Origin: Arthrobacter sp. StoSoilA2 | Lineage (GTDB): Bacteria > Actinomycetota > Actinomycetes > Actinomycetales > Micrococcaceae | DNA length: 64,000 nucleotides | NCBI RefSeq assembly: GCF_019977195.1 | Contig: NZ_AP024643.1 | Coordinates: forward strand, 1,488,001-1,552,000 | Direction: 5' to 3' | In this document: positions 1-9,600 of the stretch, piece by piece | How the letters are laid out: each line of letters opens with the position of its first letter | How positions within the stretch are numbered: the stretch's first letter is position 1 | Translations under genes and position numbers: made by a program | Notes under the pieces: model-generated | Told to the model about the DNA's origin: nothing | Databases searched by the model: none | Seen by the model: the letters and a program-made list of their open reading frames with translations, nothing else

Positions 1-2
1 TG

Positions 3-851
3 TTCCGGCCAGGGGTGCTCCTTCGCCACGTTTTCCATCTGCGGCACAACCTGTCATGGAGCAGGCTGGACTCCGTCCTGGATTGCCCGTGGACCTATGC
101 AGTGCCAGCGCACCTGGCATGGTGCCTGGATGTAGCGCGGGGTTATGCGCAGCTCAGCCAAGGCCTGCCCCGGGCCGCATTGCGAACGCTGGAACCCGTT
201 GTGGCTGAACTGCACGACGCCGGCCTGCCGCCGGTTCTGCAGCTGGCAACGGCGATGCTGGCGTACTCCGCGGCGCTGTGCGGTGATTCGGAGCTGGCAA
301 TGGCAAGGGTGCGGAAGAGCTTGATGGCAGTGAAGGAAGGGGCCGGCCGAACTGAAAATGGCCTGTTGTCCCAGTTCAGCTCCCTGTTCGTGGCGGCAGC
401 CCAGGACAAGGTTTCGCGCAAGCCCGGCCACTTGTTTGCGGCAGCCGAGGCCTTCCATGACCAGCAAAGTCATTTGATGGAAGCCGAGGCGTTGACCCTC
501 ATGATGCTCAACGCAAGCGGGTCCGCCGTCGAGGACCTTGTGGTGCAGCGCCGCCTTAGCGAGCTTGCCGCCTCGTTGCGGGGCGCCGGCGCTGCGGCGA
601 CGGGAACTTTCGCAACGGCTTTGTTGGGTAATGACCCCAAGGTGCTTGAATCTGCCGGCAAGAGCCTTTCCGGGGACCGGCAGTTCGCGCAAGCGGCCCT
701 GTGTTACGCCCGGGCGGCCAGTGGCTACGAAGCGAGGACCCGCAGCGCGGCGAGCCGCCGCGCCTGGACCTTGATGGAGCGGCTGCATGGGGCTTTCGAC
801 AGCGATGTTGCTCCGCCGCTGGGATGGCTGCCTGGTACAGCGGGACATTGA
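3..851 (+). CDS. Hypothetical helical protein, C-terminal part (5' end outside window)
   Basis: The frame is open through the left window edge, so the gene starts upstream; the first in-window candidate start is a GTG at 15, with no sign that it is the real one. The 280 visible residues are rich in Ala, Leu and Arg and look all-helical, in the style of the TPR-like helical arrays found in large transcriptional regulators. I see no helix-turn-helix, signal peptide or membrane segment in this part, and the protein ends in a Pro/Gly-rich tail. The next gene, sufS, is 115 bp downstream on the same strand. I do not recognise the family; a regulator of the LuxR/MalT type lacking its DNA-binding end is only a guess. 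Confidence 0.6.
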   Translation, partial: FRPGVLLRHVFHLRHNLSWSRLDSVLDCPWTYAVPAHLAWCLDVARGYAQLSQGLPRAALRTLEPVVAELHDAGLPPVLQLATAMLAYSAALCGDSELAMARVRKSLMAVKEGAGRTENGLLSQFSSLFVAAAQDKVSRKPGHLFAAAEAFHDQQSHLMEAEALTLMMLNASGSAVEDLVVQRRLSELAASLRGAGAAATGTFATALLGNDPKVLESAGKSLSGDRQFAQAALCYARAASGYEARTRSAASRRAWTLMERLHGAFDSDVAPPLGWLPGTAGH

Positions 852-966
852 AGTACAGCGGGGCACTGAGATACTGCAGGACGCCGACGTGCTGTAGGGC
901 ACATCTCCGGGGACGTCGCGCCGTGGGATAATTGAGTGTCCCTGAAGGATTTCCAAGGAGCGCCCC

Positions 967-2295
967 TTGACAGTCGTATCAACTCCCGCCTCACTGCAGC
1001 AGTCCGTGGTTCCTGCCATGGACAATGCGGAGGTGCTGCGGATCCGGAACGACTTCCCCGTCCTGGACCAACTGGTCAACGGCAAACCGTTGATCTATCT
1101 CGATTCCGGGGCCACCTCGCAGAACCCTTTGAGCGTCATAGAGGCCGAGCAGGAGTTCTACGAGCAGCGCAATGCCGCGGTTCACCGTGGCGCACACCAA
1201 CTTGCGGTGAGCGCGACTGAGGTCTTTGAGGACGCCCGCCAAACTGTCGCGGATTTTGTTGGTGCCCAGTACGAGGAAACCGTGTGGACGTCCAACGCTA
1301 CGGAGGGCCTGAACCTCATCAGCTATGCCTTGTCCAACGCCGCCTTGTGGGCTGCTCAGGGCCGCGGCAGTTCGGCGTTGAAGGAGCTGGCCATCGGTCC
1401 CGGGGACGAGATCGTGGTCACGGAAATGGAGCACCACGCCAACCTGATCCCCTGGCAGGAGCTCGCTTTCCGCACCGGCGCCACACTGAAGTACATTCCC
1501 ATCACGGACGACGGCGCGCTCCGGCTCGATGCCGCGGCAGAAATTGTGCGGGAGCGGACCCGACTGCTGGCTTTCACGCACGCGTCCAACGTCCTGGGAA
1601 CCATCAACCCGGTTGCCGAACTGGTGGCTCTCGCCCGACGCGTGGGTGCATTGGTGGTTCTTGATGCTTGCCAGTCGGTGCCTCACATGCCCATTGACGT
1701 CAAGGACCTGGATGTCGACTTCGCGGTGTTCTCGGGCCACAAGATGCTGGCTCCCACGGGCGTCGGTGTCCTGTACGGCAAGCAGGAACTCCTGGACGTC
1801 CTCCCGCCGTTCCTCACCGGTGGGTCCATGATCACCACGGTAACTATGGAGCGCGCCGAATACCTGCCTGCTCCGCAGCGCTTCGAGGCCGGGACACAAC
1901 GCATCTCCCAGGCGGTTGCCCTTGCCACTGCCGTGAACTACTTGTCCGAAACCGGGATCGACCGCATCCATGCCTGGGAGGCTACGCTGGGTCAGCGCCT
2001 GGTCAAGGGACTTGAGGGCATCGACGGCATCCGCGTGGTGGGTCCTGCTTCCGGCGCGGAACGCATCGGGCTGGCTGCTTTCGACGTCGCCGGTGTCCAT
2101 GCCCACGACGTCGGCCAGTTCCTTGACGATCGCGGCATCGCCGTCCGCGTCGGTCACCATTGCGCCCAGCCGCTGCACCGCCGCTTGGGGCTGACCGCTA
2201 CTACCCGGGCCAGTACGTACCTTTACAACACCACAGACGACGTCGATGCCTTCCTTGACGCCGTGTCTGGCGTCCGGGCCTATTTCCAGGCCTGA
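967..2295 (+). CDS. sufS: Cysteine desulfurase SufS
   Basis: A PLP-dependent cysteine desulfurase of 442 aa that removes sulfur from L-cysteine as an enzyme-bound persulfide for Fe-S cluster assembly. The fold-type I signature is complete: the substrate-loop motif YLDSGATSQNP near the N terminus, the PLP lysine at K259 in FSGHKM and the catalytic cysteine at C399 in RVGHHCAQP, the typical group II (SufS) setting. The TTG start at 967 is chosen because AAGGAG (955-960) lies six bases upstream; an internal ATG at 1018 is possible and would still leave the full domain. sufU follows after 59 bp. The rest of a suf operon (sufBCD, sufR) is not adjacent, so this is a stand-alone SU pair. Length is slightly above the usual 405-420 because of the N-terminal extension. 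Confidence 0.95.
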   Translation: MTVVSTPASLQQSVVPAMDNAEVLRIRNDFPVLDQLVNGKPLIYLDSGATSQNPLSVIEAEQEFYEQRNAAVHRGAHQLAVSATEVFEDARQTVADFVGAQYEETVWTSNATEGLNLISYALSNAALWAAQGRGSSALKELAIGPGDEIVVTEMEHHANLIPWQELAFRTGATLKYIPITDDGALRLDAAAEIVRERTRLLAFTHASNVLGTINPVAELVALARRVGALVVLDACQSVPHMPIDVKDLDVDFAVFSGHKMLAPTGVGVLYGKQELLDVLPPFLTGGSMITTVTMERAEYLPAPQRFEAGTQRISQAVALATAVNYLSETGIDRIHAWEATLGQRLVKGLEGIDGIRVVGPASGAERIGLAAFDVAGVHAHDVGQFLDDRGIAVRVGHHCAQPLHRRLGLTATTRASTYLYNTTDDVDAFLDAVSGVRAYFQA

Positions 2296-2354
2296 CCCAG
2301 GGCGTCTGCCTTCGGGCGCTCCCCACACACTTCCACGAACGGGTAACCAGCACC

Positions 2355-2807
2355 ATGAGTCTTGACCAGCTGTACCAGCAGATCATCCTGGACCACTCCA
2401 AGCAGCGGCACGGAAGCGGGCTCGCGGACACAGAAGCTCCAACGGGCACGTCAACCGGCCAATCCCACCAGCTCAACCCGGTCTGTGGGGACGAGGTAAC
2501 GCTCCGTCTGGCTGTTGCCGATGGAACTGTCAAGCAGATCAGCTGGGATGGTGCGGGCTGTTCCATCTCCATGGCGTCGGCCTCAGTGTTGACCGACCTT
2601 GGCGAGGGAATGTCCGTAGAGGAACTGCACGCCGTGATCGATAACTTCCGTGAAGTCCTTCGCTCGCGTGGAAAGGTGCAGGCGGATCCGGAGATTCTGG
2701 GGGACGCCGCCGCATTCGAAGGCGTGGCCCGCTACGCCGCCCGGGTCAAATGCGCCATGATTTCGTGGGTTGCCGCAGAGGACGCGCTGAACCAGGCGAC
2801 GGCCTAA
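2355..2807 (+). CDS. sufU: Fe-S assembly sulfur acceptor SufU
   Basis: A 150-residue IscU/SufU-fold protein. In Gram-positive bacteria SufU takes the persulfide sulfur from SufS through a zinc-bound cysteine. The expected ligands are visible: C44 and D46 (VCGDEV), C69 (GAGCSIS) and C133 (VKCAMISW). The insertion between the first two cysteine motifs that separates SufU from IscU is present. It sits directly after sufS, which is its known partner, so the two are most likely co-transcribed. The ATG at 2355 has only a weak purine-rich site upstream. The gene ends 22 bp before the convergent nhaA stop. Confidence 0.95.
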   Translation: MSLDQLYQQIILDHSKQRHGSGLADTEAPTGTSTGQSHQLNPVCGDEVTLRLAVADGTVKQISWDGAGCSISMASASVLTDLGEGMSVEELHAVIDNFREVLRSRGKVQADPEILGDAAAFEGVARYAARVKCAMISWVAAEDALNQATA

Positions 2808-2829
2808 CAGCCCGCAGAGCAGTGTGCCG

Positions 2830-4128
2830 CTAGGTGCGGCTGAAGACGTCAGGCACGCCGTCGCCGTCGTCGTCCCGTTGTTCTTCCACCTGAACCAGGC
2901 GGTAGTGCCGGTTCCTGGCCCTAAGTACGACGGCGGCCAGCAGCGCCGCGATCAGGGAACCGGCCAGGATGGCCACCTTGGCGTGGTCGTTGTGTGCGGA
3001 TCCGGTGCCGAAACTTAGCTCGCCGATCAACAGTGAGACGGTGAATCCGATCCCGGCCAGCAAAGCCAGCCCAAAGAGGTCGATCCAGGCAATGCTGGAA
3101 TCCAGGCTCGCTCGGGTGGTTTTGGTCACCAGGAACGTGGTGCCGAAGACGCCAATGGCCTTGCCCAGCACCAACGCCGCAACGATTCCCACGGCCACCG
3201 GATCACTGAGCGCCGCCCGCATGCCATCCAACCCGCCCAATGCCACGCCTGCGGAGAAAAAGGCGAAGACGGGTACTGCGAACCCGGCGGAGAAGGGGCG
3301 TAGCCGGTGTTCGAAGTGCTCGGCGAGCCCTTCGGCCGGCTCGCCCTTTCTTCCGCTGTTGAAGACCGGAACCGCAAAGCCCAAGAGGACCCCGGCCACT
3401 GTGGCGTGGATACCGGACGCATGGACGAGACCCCACGTGGCCAGGGCAAGGGGGAGCAGGAAGTACCAACTGCGGATCCGTTTCTGGACCAGGAAGGTGA
3501 AGAGCGCCAGCGGTACCAGCGCGGCCAGGAGCATGAGGGGCTGAATCCCCGTGGAGTAGAAGAACGCGATGATGCCGATGGCGATGAGGTCGTCAACTAC
3601 TGCGAGGGTCAGCAGGAAGGTCCGCAGGGCTGCGGGAAGGTGCGTGTTGATCACGGCAAGGACGGCCAGGGCAAAGGCGATGTCCGTAGCCGTGGGGATG
3701 GCCCAGCCCTTGAGTGTCTCCGAGGCGGAGCCGAGGTTGAAGAGGACGTAGATCAGGGCGGGGATGACCACTCCACCGACGGCCGCGGCAACGGGTACAA
3801 CAGCGCGGGCAGGTTTGCGGAGTTCCCCGGCGACGAACTCCCGTTTGAGTTCAAGGCCCGCGAGGAAGAAGAACACAGCCAGCAGGCCATCGGAGGCCCA
3901 ATGCCCCAGGCTCAGCTGCAGGTGCCAGGGTTCATAGCCTATTTTGAGATCGCGTAATGCGAAGTAACCCTCAGCGGCGGGGGAGTTGGCCCAAATCAGC
4001 GCAATCACAGTGGCGGTCAGAAGGAGGGCGCCGCCCACGGTCTCTGTTCGGAGGATCGAGAGGATCCGGCGGTACTCGGGGTAGCTGGAGCGGCTGAAAA
4101 CGGTGGTGGTCAGGGGTTGTTTGGCCAC
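2830..4128 (-). CDS. nhaA: Na+/H+ antiporter NhaA
   Basis: A 432-residue integral membrane antiporter of the NhaA family that exports Na+ (or Li+) in exchange for protons for pH and salt homeostasis. Hydrophobic segments account for 11-12 helices. The unwound-helix motif TATDIAFAL (D149) and the adjacent aspartates D179-D180 in [11 protein letters not shown], which bind ion and proton in NhaA, are intact. The charged C-terminal tail, rich in Arg, Gln, Asp and Glu, is cytoplasmic. It is convergent with sufSU and appears monocistronic. The region upstream of its start carries a long imperfect palindrome (4213-4284). Confidence 0.95.
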   Translation of the reverse strand: MAKQPLTTTVFSRSSYPEYRRILSILRTETVGGALLLTATVIALIWANSPAAEGYFALRDLKIGYEPWHLQLSLGHWASDGLLAVFFFLAGLELKREFVAGELRKPARAVVPVAAAVGGVVIPALIYVLFNLGSASETLKGWAIPTATDIAFALAVLAVINTHLPAALRTFLLTLAVVDDLIAIGIIAFFYSTGIQPLMLLAALVPLALFTFLVQKRIRSWYFLLPLALATWGLVHASGIHATVAGVLLGFAVPVFNSGRKGEPAEGLAEHFEHRLRPFSAGFAVPVFAFFSAGVALGGLDGMRAALSDPVAVGIVAALVLGKAIGVFGTTFLVTKTTRASLDSSIAWIDLFGLALLAGIGFTVSLLIGELSFGTGSAHNDHAKVAILAGSLIAALLAAVVLRARNRHYRLVQVEEQRDDDGDGVPDVFSRT

Positions 4129-4212
4129 GGAAGCTCCTGTGGGTCGAGTGGTCGAAAGGCGGGCATCGCAAAGACACCGCCGACCAGACTTCCCGGCACA
4201 CCAAAGCCCAGT

Positions 4213-4284
4213 CTACCCAACTGGGTAGCAGCAGAGCGCGTTATGAGGGCTCAAAACGCGCGCTACTGCGACCTAGTTGGGTGG
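4213..4284. repeat. 30-bp imperfect inverted repeat between nhaA and the DUF2505 operon
   Basis: Left arm 4213-4242 and right arm 4255-4284 pair in 25 of 30 positions around a 12-nt loop. Both arms contain ACCCAACT or its complement and close on a GCG-rich core. No U-tract follows on either strand, so it is a poor intrinsic terminator and looks more like a dispersed intergenic palindrome. I see no second copy in this window. Confidence 0.6.
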
Positions 4285-4292
4285 GACGAGCG

Positions 4293-4514
4293 CTAGGAAA
4301 CGAGCCCTGCAACCCCTATGGCCGCCGTCGCGAGTCCCAGCACCATGGAAATGGAGACCAGGACGACGTGGACAGTGAGGAACCTGGTGGCCTTGCCGGC
4401 GGCGTCGCGGGCCCGGGGATCCTTCATGACGCGCTTCAGGAACTGCGGCCATACAACCAGGGACCACACGCCGGCAACGATCAGGACCCAGCCCAGAATG
4501 GCGGGGAGCTGCAT
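4293..4514 (-). CDS. Small SCO4848-type membrane protein
   Basis: A 73-residue protein with two hydrophobic helices (about residues 5-25 and 47-70) separated by a basic loop (FLKRVMKDPRARDAAGKAT). This matches the small actinobacterial membrane family typified by SCO4848, whose function is unknown. It starts one base after the stop of the DUF2505 gene, so the two form a translationally coupled pair. No enzyme motif is visible. Confidence 0.7.
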   Translation of the reverse strand: MQLPAILGWVLIVAGVWSLVVWPQFLKRVMKDPRARDAAGKATRFLTVHVVLVSISMVLGLATAAIGVAGLVS

Positions 4515-4515
4515 G

Positions 4516-5013
4516 CTAGTGGCTTTCGAGCCAGGCCTGCGCCTGCTGCGACTGGATGTTCAGGGCCTTGCCAACCATCGGCTCAGCAGCATCGGCGATC
4601 TTGCCGCCGAGGAACGGAACCGACGAGGAAACGTTGCCCTCAAGCTCGATCCGGGTGTTCCCGCCTTCAGCCACGAGGCGCTGGACTGCCGTGACGTCGA
4701 GCGGAGCGCCGGAGACCTTAAGGGCGATCTTGCTGGCGCGGGAGCCGTCGGCTGCCGGTGCCTCCCACTGTTCGGTCTGCGTGACAGTCAGGCTCTCGCC
4801 GACGAACTTGCGGGCGATATCCGGCAGGCGGGTAGTGGGGAGCGTACGAACCGTGGTGGTGCTGAAAGCGCCGGCGGGGTCGCCGTCGATCGTGAACGAT
4901 TCCAAGGAGCCGCCCACCAGTTCACTCGTGTGGCGCAGGAAGTCTTCGTCGACAAATACGGCCGCAACGCGGTCAACGCTGTGGGGCAGGGTGGTGGATG
5001 CACTCAGGGCCAT
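4516..5013 (-). CDS. DUF2505 family protein
   Basis: A 165-residue protein of the actinobacterial DUF2505 family, a START/SRPBCC-like fold suggested to bind a hydrophobic ligand. The start MALSASTTLPHSV at 5013 is preferred over longer frames because it follows an AGGAGG-type site directly upstream and because the family begins with this segment. The sequence is soluble, with no signal peptide, and contains the typical alternating strands (FTIDGDPAGAF, TVRTLPTTRLPD). It is the first gene of a two-gene unit with the small membrane protein. Function unknown; ligand binding is inferred from the fold only. Confidence 0.75.
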   Translation of the reverse strand: MALSASTTLPHSVDRVAAVFVDEDFLRHTSELVGGSLESFTIDGDPAGAFSTTTVRTLPTTRLPDIARKFVGESLTVTQTEQWEAPAADGSRASKIALKVSGAPLDVTAVQRLVAEGGNTRIELEGNVSSSVPFLGGKIADAAEPMVGKALNIQSQQAQAWLESH

Positions 5014-5062
5014 TGGTCCTCCGTGGATATGTTGGTGGTGAAGCTTTTTAGCTCCCAACATC

Positions 5063-6634
5063 CTACGGGGTGTCCGTGGCCACGCCGGAACTCTGCTCCT
5101 GTTCCTGCTCCTGAACTCTGGTTGCTGCCGCGGAAATGTTCCGTGCCATGGACGGGAAGATGATCCCGTGGAACGGGTACACGCCCAGCCAATAAAGTCT
5201 GCCCGCCAAACCGCGTGGGAAGAAGATGGCGCGTTGCTTGTAAAGGCTCCCGCCGCCGTCGGGCTCCACTGCCAACTCAAGCCATGCACGCCCGGGTGCC
5301 CGCATCTCGGCCCGGAGACGCAGCAAATGTCCGCGGTCTATGGCTTCGACCCGCCACCAGTCCACCACCTCGCCGCTGCCCAGCTTTTTCGGATGCCTGC
5401 GGCCCCTCAACAGGCCCGCCCCACCGGTGAGCTTGTCCAGCCATCCACGCACCCGCCATGCCAGCGGAAGTGAGTACCAGCCGTTCTTGCCACCGATGCC
5501 CTCAATGATGGTCCACACATGCTCAGGCTTCGCGTCGCTGTGGAAGGTCCGCTCGTCCAGGAAGACCTTGTAACCGGCCCAGTCGGGATCGCTGGGAAGA
5601 GGGTCGGCGTCGATTCCGGCATTTGCCCAGGTGGTCTCCACCTGCCCGTCCCGTTCCTTGCCCAAAGCCAAGCCGACGGCACGGCGGTACGGCGTCAGGC
5701 CGCCGTCGGGCTGGGGAATGTAATGATCGACGTCGTGCTCCCGCGATACGGCATCGTGCTGGAGTGACTGCACCAGCGGCAAGGACATGGACAGCGGAAT
5801 GGGCGTGACCAGTGCAACCCAAAGCCCGGCGAGTTTGGGCGCCGGAACCGGAAGGGCGATCACCAGACGGCGGGGCAGGCCCCGCTCCAGGGCGTACTCG
5901 TTCATCATGTCCTTGTACTTCAGGACGTCCCGGGAGCCGATATCGAACGTCCGGTTCAGGCCGTCCGGGAGCGTTGCAGCAGCCACAAGGTAGTGGAGCA
6001 CATCCCGCACTGCGATGGCTTCGATGCGGTTATTGACCCAGCTGGGCGCCGGCATGACGGGCAGGGTATCGGCCAAGTGGCGGATCATTTCGAACGACGC
6101 CGAACCCGAACCGATAACGACTCCGGCCTGGAACACGATGGAATCCACCTGGGAATCAAGGAAGACGCGTCCCACCGTCTCGCGGGAACGCATGTGCGTG
6201 GAGAGCTCTGCGTTCTCCGGGTGCAGGCCGCCGAGGTAGACGATCCTTGTGACGTGTGCCCGGGTCGCTGCGTCCGCCACGAGGCGTGCCATGGCATCTT
6301 CCGTCGCCTCGAATCCACTGCCCGAAGCCATGGAGTGAACCAGGTAATAGAGCACATCCACGCCCTGGAGTGCGTTCTCCAGGCTTCCGGCGTCGGACAG
6401 GGAATCCGTGATGATTTCGACGTCGTCGTGCCATGGAACATCGGCGATTTTCTGCGGGGAGCGGACCACCACCTTCACGCGGTGGCCAGCCTCGAGAAGC
6501 CGGGGGACCAGGCGGCCTCCAATGTAACCGGTGGCGCCCGTAACGAGGACTGTCTTGGATGGCTTGTTTGGTGATGGCTGCAAAGGAACTCCTGGGCTGG
6601 AGGGAGGGGTAGGCTGGAATGACCCGGCATTCAT
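5063..6634 (-). CDS. SDR-type NAD(P)-binding protein with DUF2867 C-terminal domain
   Basis: A 523-residue two-domain protein. Residues about 27-280 form an extended/atypical SDR (NmrA-like) domain opening with VLVTGATGYIGGRL (the TGxxGxxG dinucleotide motif). Residues about 350-500 match DUF2867, a helix-grip-like domain containing paired tryptophans (VVDWWRVEAID). Proteins of this architecture are common in actinobacteria and are annotated only as putative nucleotide-sugar epimerases or oxidoreductases; no substrate is established. The C terminus carries a short EQEQEQEQ run. It is divergent from mfd with a 57-bp shared intergenic region. The canonical YxxxK catalytic pair is not evident, so catalysis is uncertain. 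Confidence 0.75.
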   Translation of the reverse strand: MNAGSFQPTPPSSPGVPLQPSPNKPSKTVLVTGATGYIGGRLVPRLLEAGHRVKVVVRSPQKIADVPWHDDVEIITDSLSDAGSLENALQGVDVLYYLVHSMASGSGFEATEDAMARLVADAATRAHVTRIVYLGGLHPENAELSTHMRSRETVGRVFLDSQVDSIVFQAGVVIGSGSASFEMIRHLADTLPVMPAPSWVNNRIEAIAVRDVLHYLVAAATLPDGLNRTFDIGSRDVLKYKDMMNEYALERGLPRRLVIALPVPAPKLAGLWVALVTPIPLSMSLPLVQSLQHDAVSREHDVDHYIPQPDGGLTPYRRAVGLALGKERDGQVETTWANAGIDADPLPSDPDWAGYKVFLDERTFHSDAKPEHVWTIIEGIGGKNGWYSLPLAWRVRGWLDKLTGGAGLLRGRRHPKKLGSGEVVDWWRVEAIDRGHLLRLRAEMRAPGRAWLELAVEPDGGGSLYKQRAIFFPRGLAGRLYWLGVYPFHGIIFPSMARNISAAATRVQEQEQEQSSGVATDTP

Positions 6635-6691
6635 TTGAATTTCCGGGCATTTGTGTTGCCTGCCCTTGGACCCACCCTAGGAGTTTCAGCC

Positions 6692-9600
6692 ATGAGCCTC
6701 AACGGTCTGCGCCGCGCACTGGCGGAGGACAAGACTTTTGCGCGCGTCCGAACGGAAGCTCAGCGGCCCTTTTCGGCCCGGAGCACGGACTACCAGATCA
6801 GCGCCCCTAACGGGATGCGGGCAGTGCTGCTTGCGGAAATGGCCGATGGCCTTGCTGCCCTGGAAACTGAAACCGGGAGCACGCCTGTTGTGCTGGCGGT
6901 CACCGCCACCGGGCGTGAGGCAGAAGACCTGACGGCGGCGCTCGCCTCGTACTTGCCCGCGGAGTCTGTGGCCACCTTCCCGAGTTGGGAAACCCTCCCG
7001 CATGAGCGGCTTTCGCCGCGCTCGGACACCGTGGGCCGCAGGCTCTCGGTCCTGCGCCGCCTGACCCACCCTGAAACCTCGACGGCGGCACCCCTGCGTG
7101 TGGTGGTTGCCCCGGTTCGCGCCGTGGTCCAGCCGATCGTGGCCGGTTTGGGTGACCTCGTCCCCGTCACGCTGCAGGTAGGGCAGGAACGTTCGTTCAC
7201 CGATGTTGTCCGCGCCCTCTCCGACGCTGCCTATGCCCGCGTTGACATGGTGACCCACCGAGGCGAATTCGCGGTTCGCGGCGGTATCCTGGACGTTTTC
7301 CCGCCCACCGAGGACCACCCCATCCGTGTGGAGTTCTTCGGCGATGAAGTTGACCAGATGCGCTGGTTTGCCGTGGCCGATCAGCGCTCTCTGTCTGCAC
7401 CCGGGATACACCACCCGACGGAACTGCATGCGCCGCCGTGCCGCGAAATCCTGATCACGCCCTCCGTCATGTCCCGTGCTGCCAAGCTCAAAGCAGATAT
7501 GCCGGCGGCGGCTGACATGCTGGAGAAAATCGCGGGTGGGATCGCCGTTGAGGGCATGGAATCCCTGGCCCCGGTGCTGGTGGATGCCATGGTCCCGTTC
7601 GTGGACCAGCTTCCGGCCGGTTCCCTGAGCGTGGTCATCGAGCCGGAAAAAGTGCGCACCCGTGCGCACGACCTCGCTGCTACCAACGAAGAGTTCCTGG
7701 AAGCTGCTTGGTCAACGGCGTCCGACGGCGGTTCCGCGCCACTGGATCTGTCCTCCCAGGCCTCCACTGACTTGCACGCCGCGAGCTTCCGTTCGCTGAC
7801 TGACACCCGGTCTGCCGCCTTGGAACACGGGGTGTCATGGTGGTCCATCACCTCGCTCGCAACTGACGAGGACCTGGTGCTGGACATCGACGTCCTCAAC
7901 CTCCACGCCCGGGAACCCCGCGGGTACCAGGGCGAGGTGGCGGAAATGCTGGACTTCATTGGCTCCCGTGTCCGGGAGCAGTGGCGCCTGGTGGTTGTTA
8001 CTGACGGGCCAGGACCTGCCCAGCGCCTGGTTGAGCTTTTCCATGACGCCGACATTCCGTGTGCACGCGTGGACTCGCTGGTTAAGGATCCCCAGCCGGG
8101 CATCATCGAGGTGACCACTGCCGCCGTCGGACGTGGTTTTGTCCTTGACGGCCTCAAACTGGGTCTTTTGACTGAAGCGGACCTGCTGGGGCGCGCCACC
8201 GCCAGTTCCACCAAGGACATGCGGCGCATGCCGTCCAAGCGACGGAATGCCGTGGACCCGTTGCAGTTGCACGCAGGCGACTTCGTGGTCCATGAGCAGC
8301 ATGGAATCGGCCGGTTCGTGGAGCTCATCCAGCGCAAGGTGACGGGTACGTCGTCGTCCGATGCCGGGCTGCGTGAGTATCTGGTGTTGGAATATGCAGC
8401 CTCCAAGCGTGGCGCTCCGGGGGACCGTTTGTTTGTCCCTACGGACCAGCTGGACCAGGTCACGCGGTACGTCGGCGGGGATACCCCGGCGCTCAGCAAG
8501 ATGGGCGGCGCCGACTGGGCGAGTACCAAGTCCAAGGCACGCAAAGCCGTCAAGGAGATCGCCGGAGAACTCATCCGGCTCTACTCGGCCCGGATGGCAT
8601 CCCGCGGACATGCCTTCGCCCCGGATACTCCGTGGCAGCGGGAGCTCGAGGAAGCCTTCCCCTATGTGGAAACCCCGGACCAGCTGACCACCATCAACGA
8701 GGTCAAAGCGGACATGGAGCGGGAGATCCCCATGGACCGCTTGGTTTCCGGCGACGTTGGCTACGGCAAAACCGAGATCGCAGTCCGGGCGGCCTTCAAA
8801 GCTGTTCAGGACGGCAAGCAGGTGGCGGTCCTGGTGCCCACCACGCTGTTGGCCCAGCAGCACTACGAGACCTTCACTGAGCGTTTCTCGGGATTCCCGC
8901 TGCGCGTAAAGCCTCTTTCCCGGTTCCAGAGCGGCAAGGAAGCTAAGGAAACCGCCGAGGGAGTCAAGAGCGGTGCGGTGGATGTCGTGATCGGTACACA
9001 CCGGCTGCTGTCCAAGGACTTTGAGTTCAAGGACCTGGGTTTGGTGATCGTGGATGAAGAGCAGCGCTTTGGTGTGGAACACAAGGAAGCGCTGAAGAAG
9101 ATGCGCACCAACGTGGACGTCCTGGCCATGAGTGCCACGCCGATTCCGCGTACCTTGGAGATGTCCTTGACGGGCATCCGGGAGACGTCCACCCTGGCAA
9201 CTCCGCCGGAGGAACGCCACCCTGTACTCACCTATGTGGGTCCCTTCACGAACAAGCAGACGTCAGCGGCCATCCGCCGTGAGCTCATGCGTGAAGGGCA
9301 GGTGTTCTTCGTGCATAACCGTGTGTCCTCGATTGAACGTATCGCAGCGCAGATCCGCGAGCTGGTCCCCGAGGCCAGGGTGGAAGTAGCGCACGGCCAG
9401 ATGTCCGAGAGCCGCCTCGAGAAGATCATTGTGGACTTCTGGGAGAAACGGTTCGATGTTTTGGTCTGTACAACCATCATTGAGACCGGGCTGGACATCT
9501 CCAACGCCAACACCCTGATTGTGGATGGTGCCGACAAGTACGGACTTTCGCAGCTGCACCAGCTCCGTGGCCGTGTTGGCCGTGGCCGTGAACGCGCCTA

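Noticed and set aside
6635..6691. 19-residue N-terminal extension of Mfd
   Set aside because: The ATG at 6692 has a good ribosome binding site and the extension would collide with the divergent gene's start.
7835..9220. Long minus-strand frame inside mfd
   Set aside because: Shadow of mfd; no start signal or family features.
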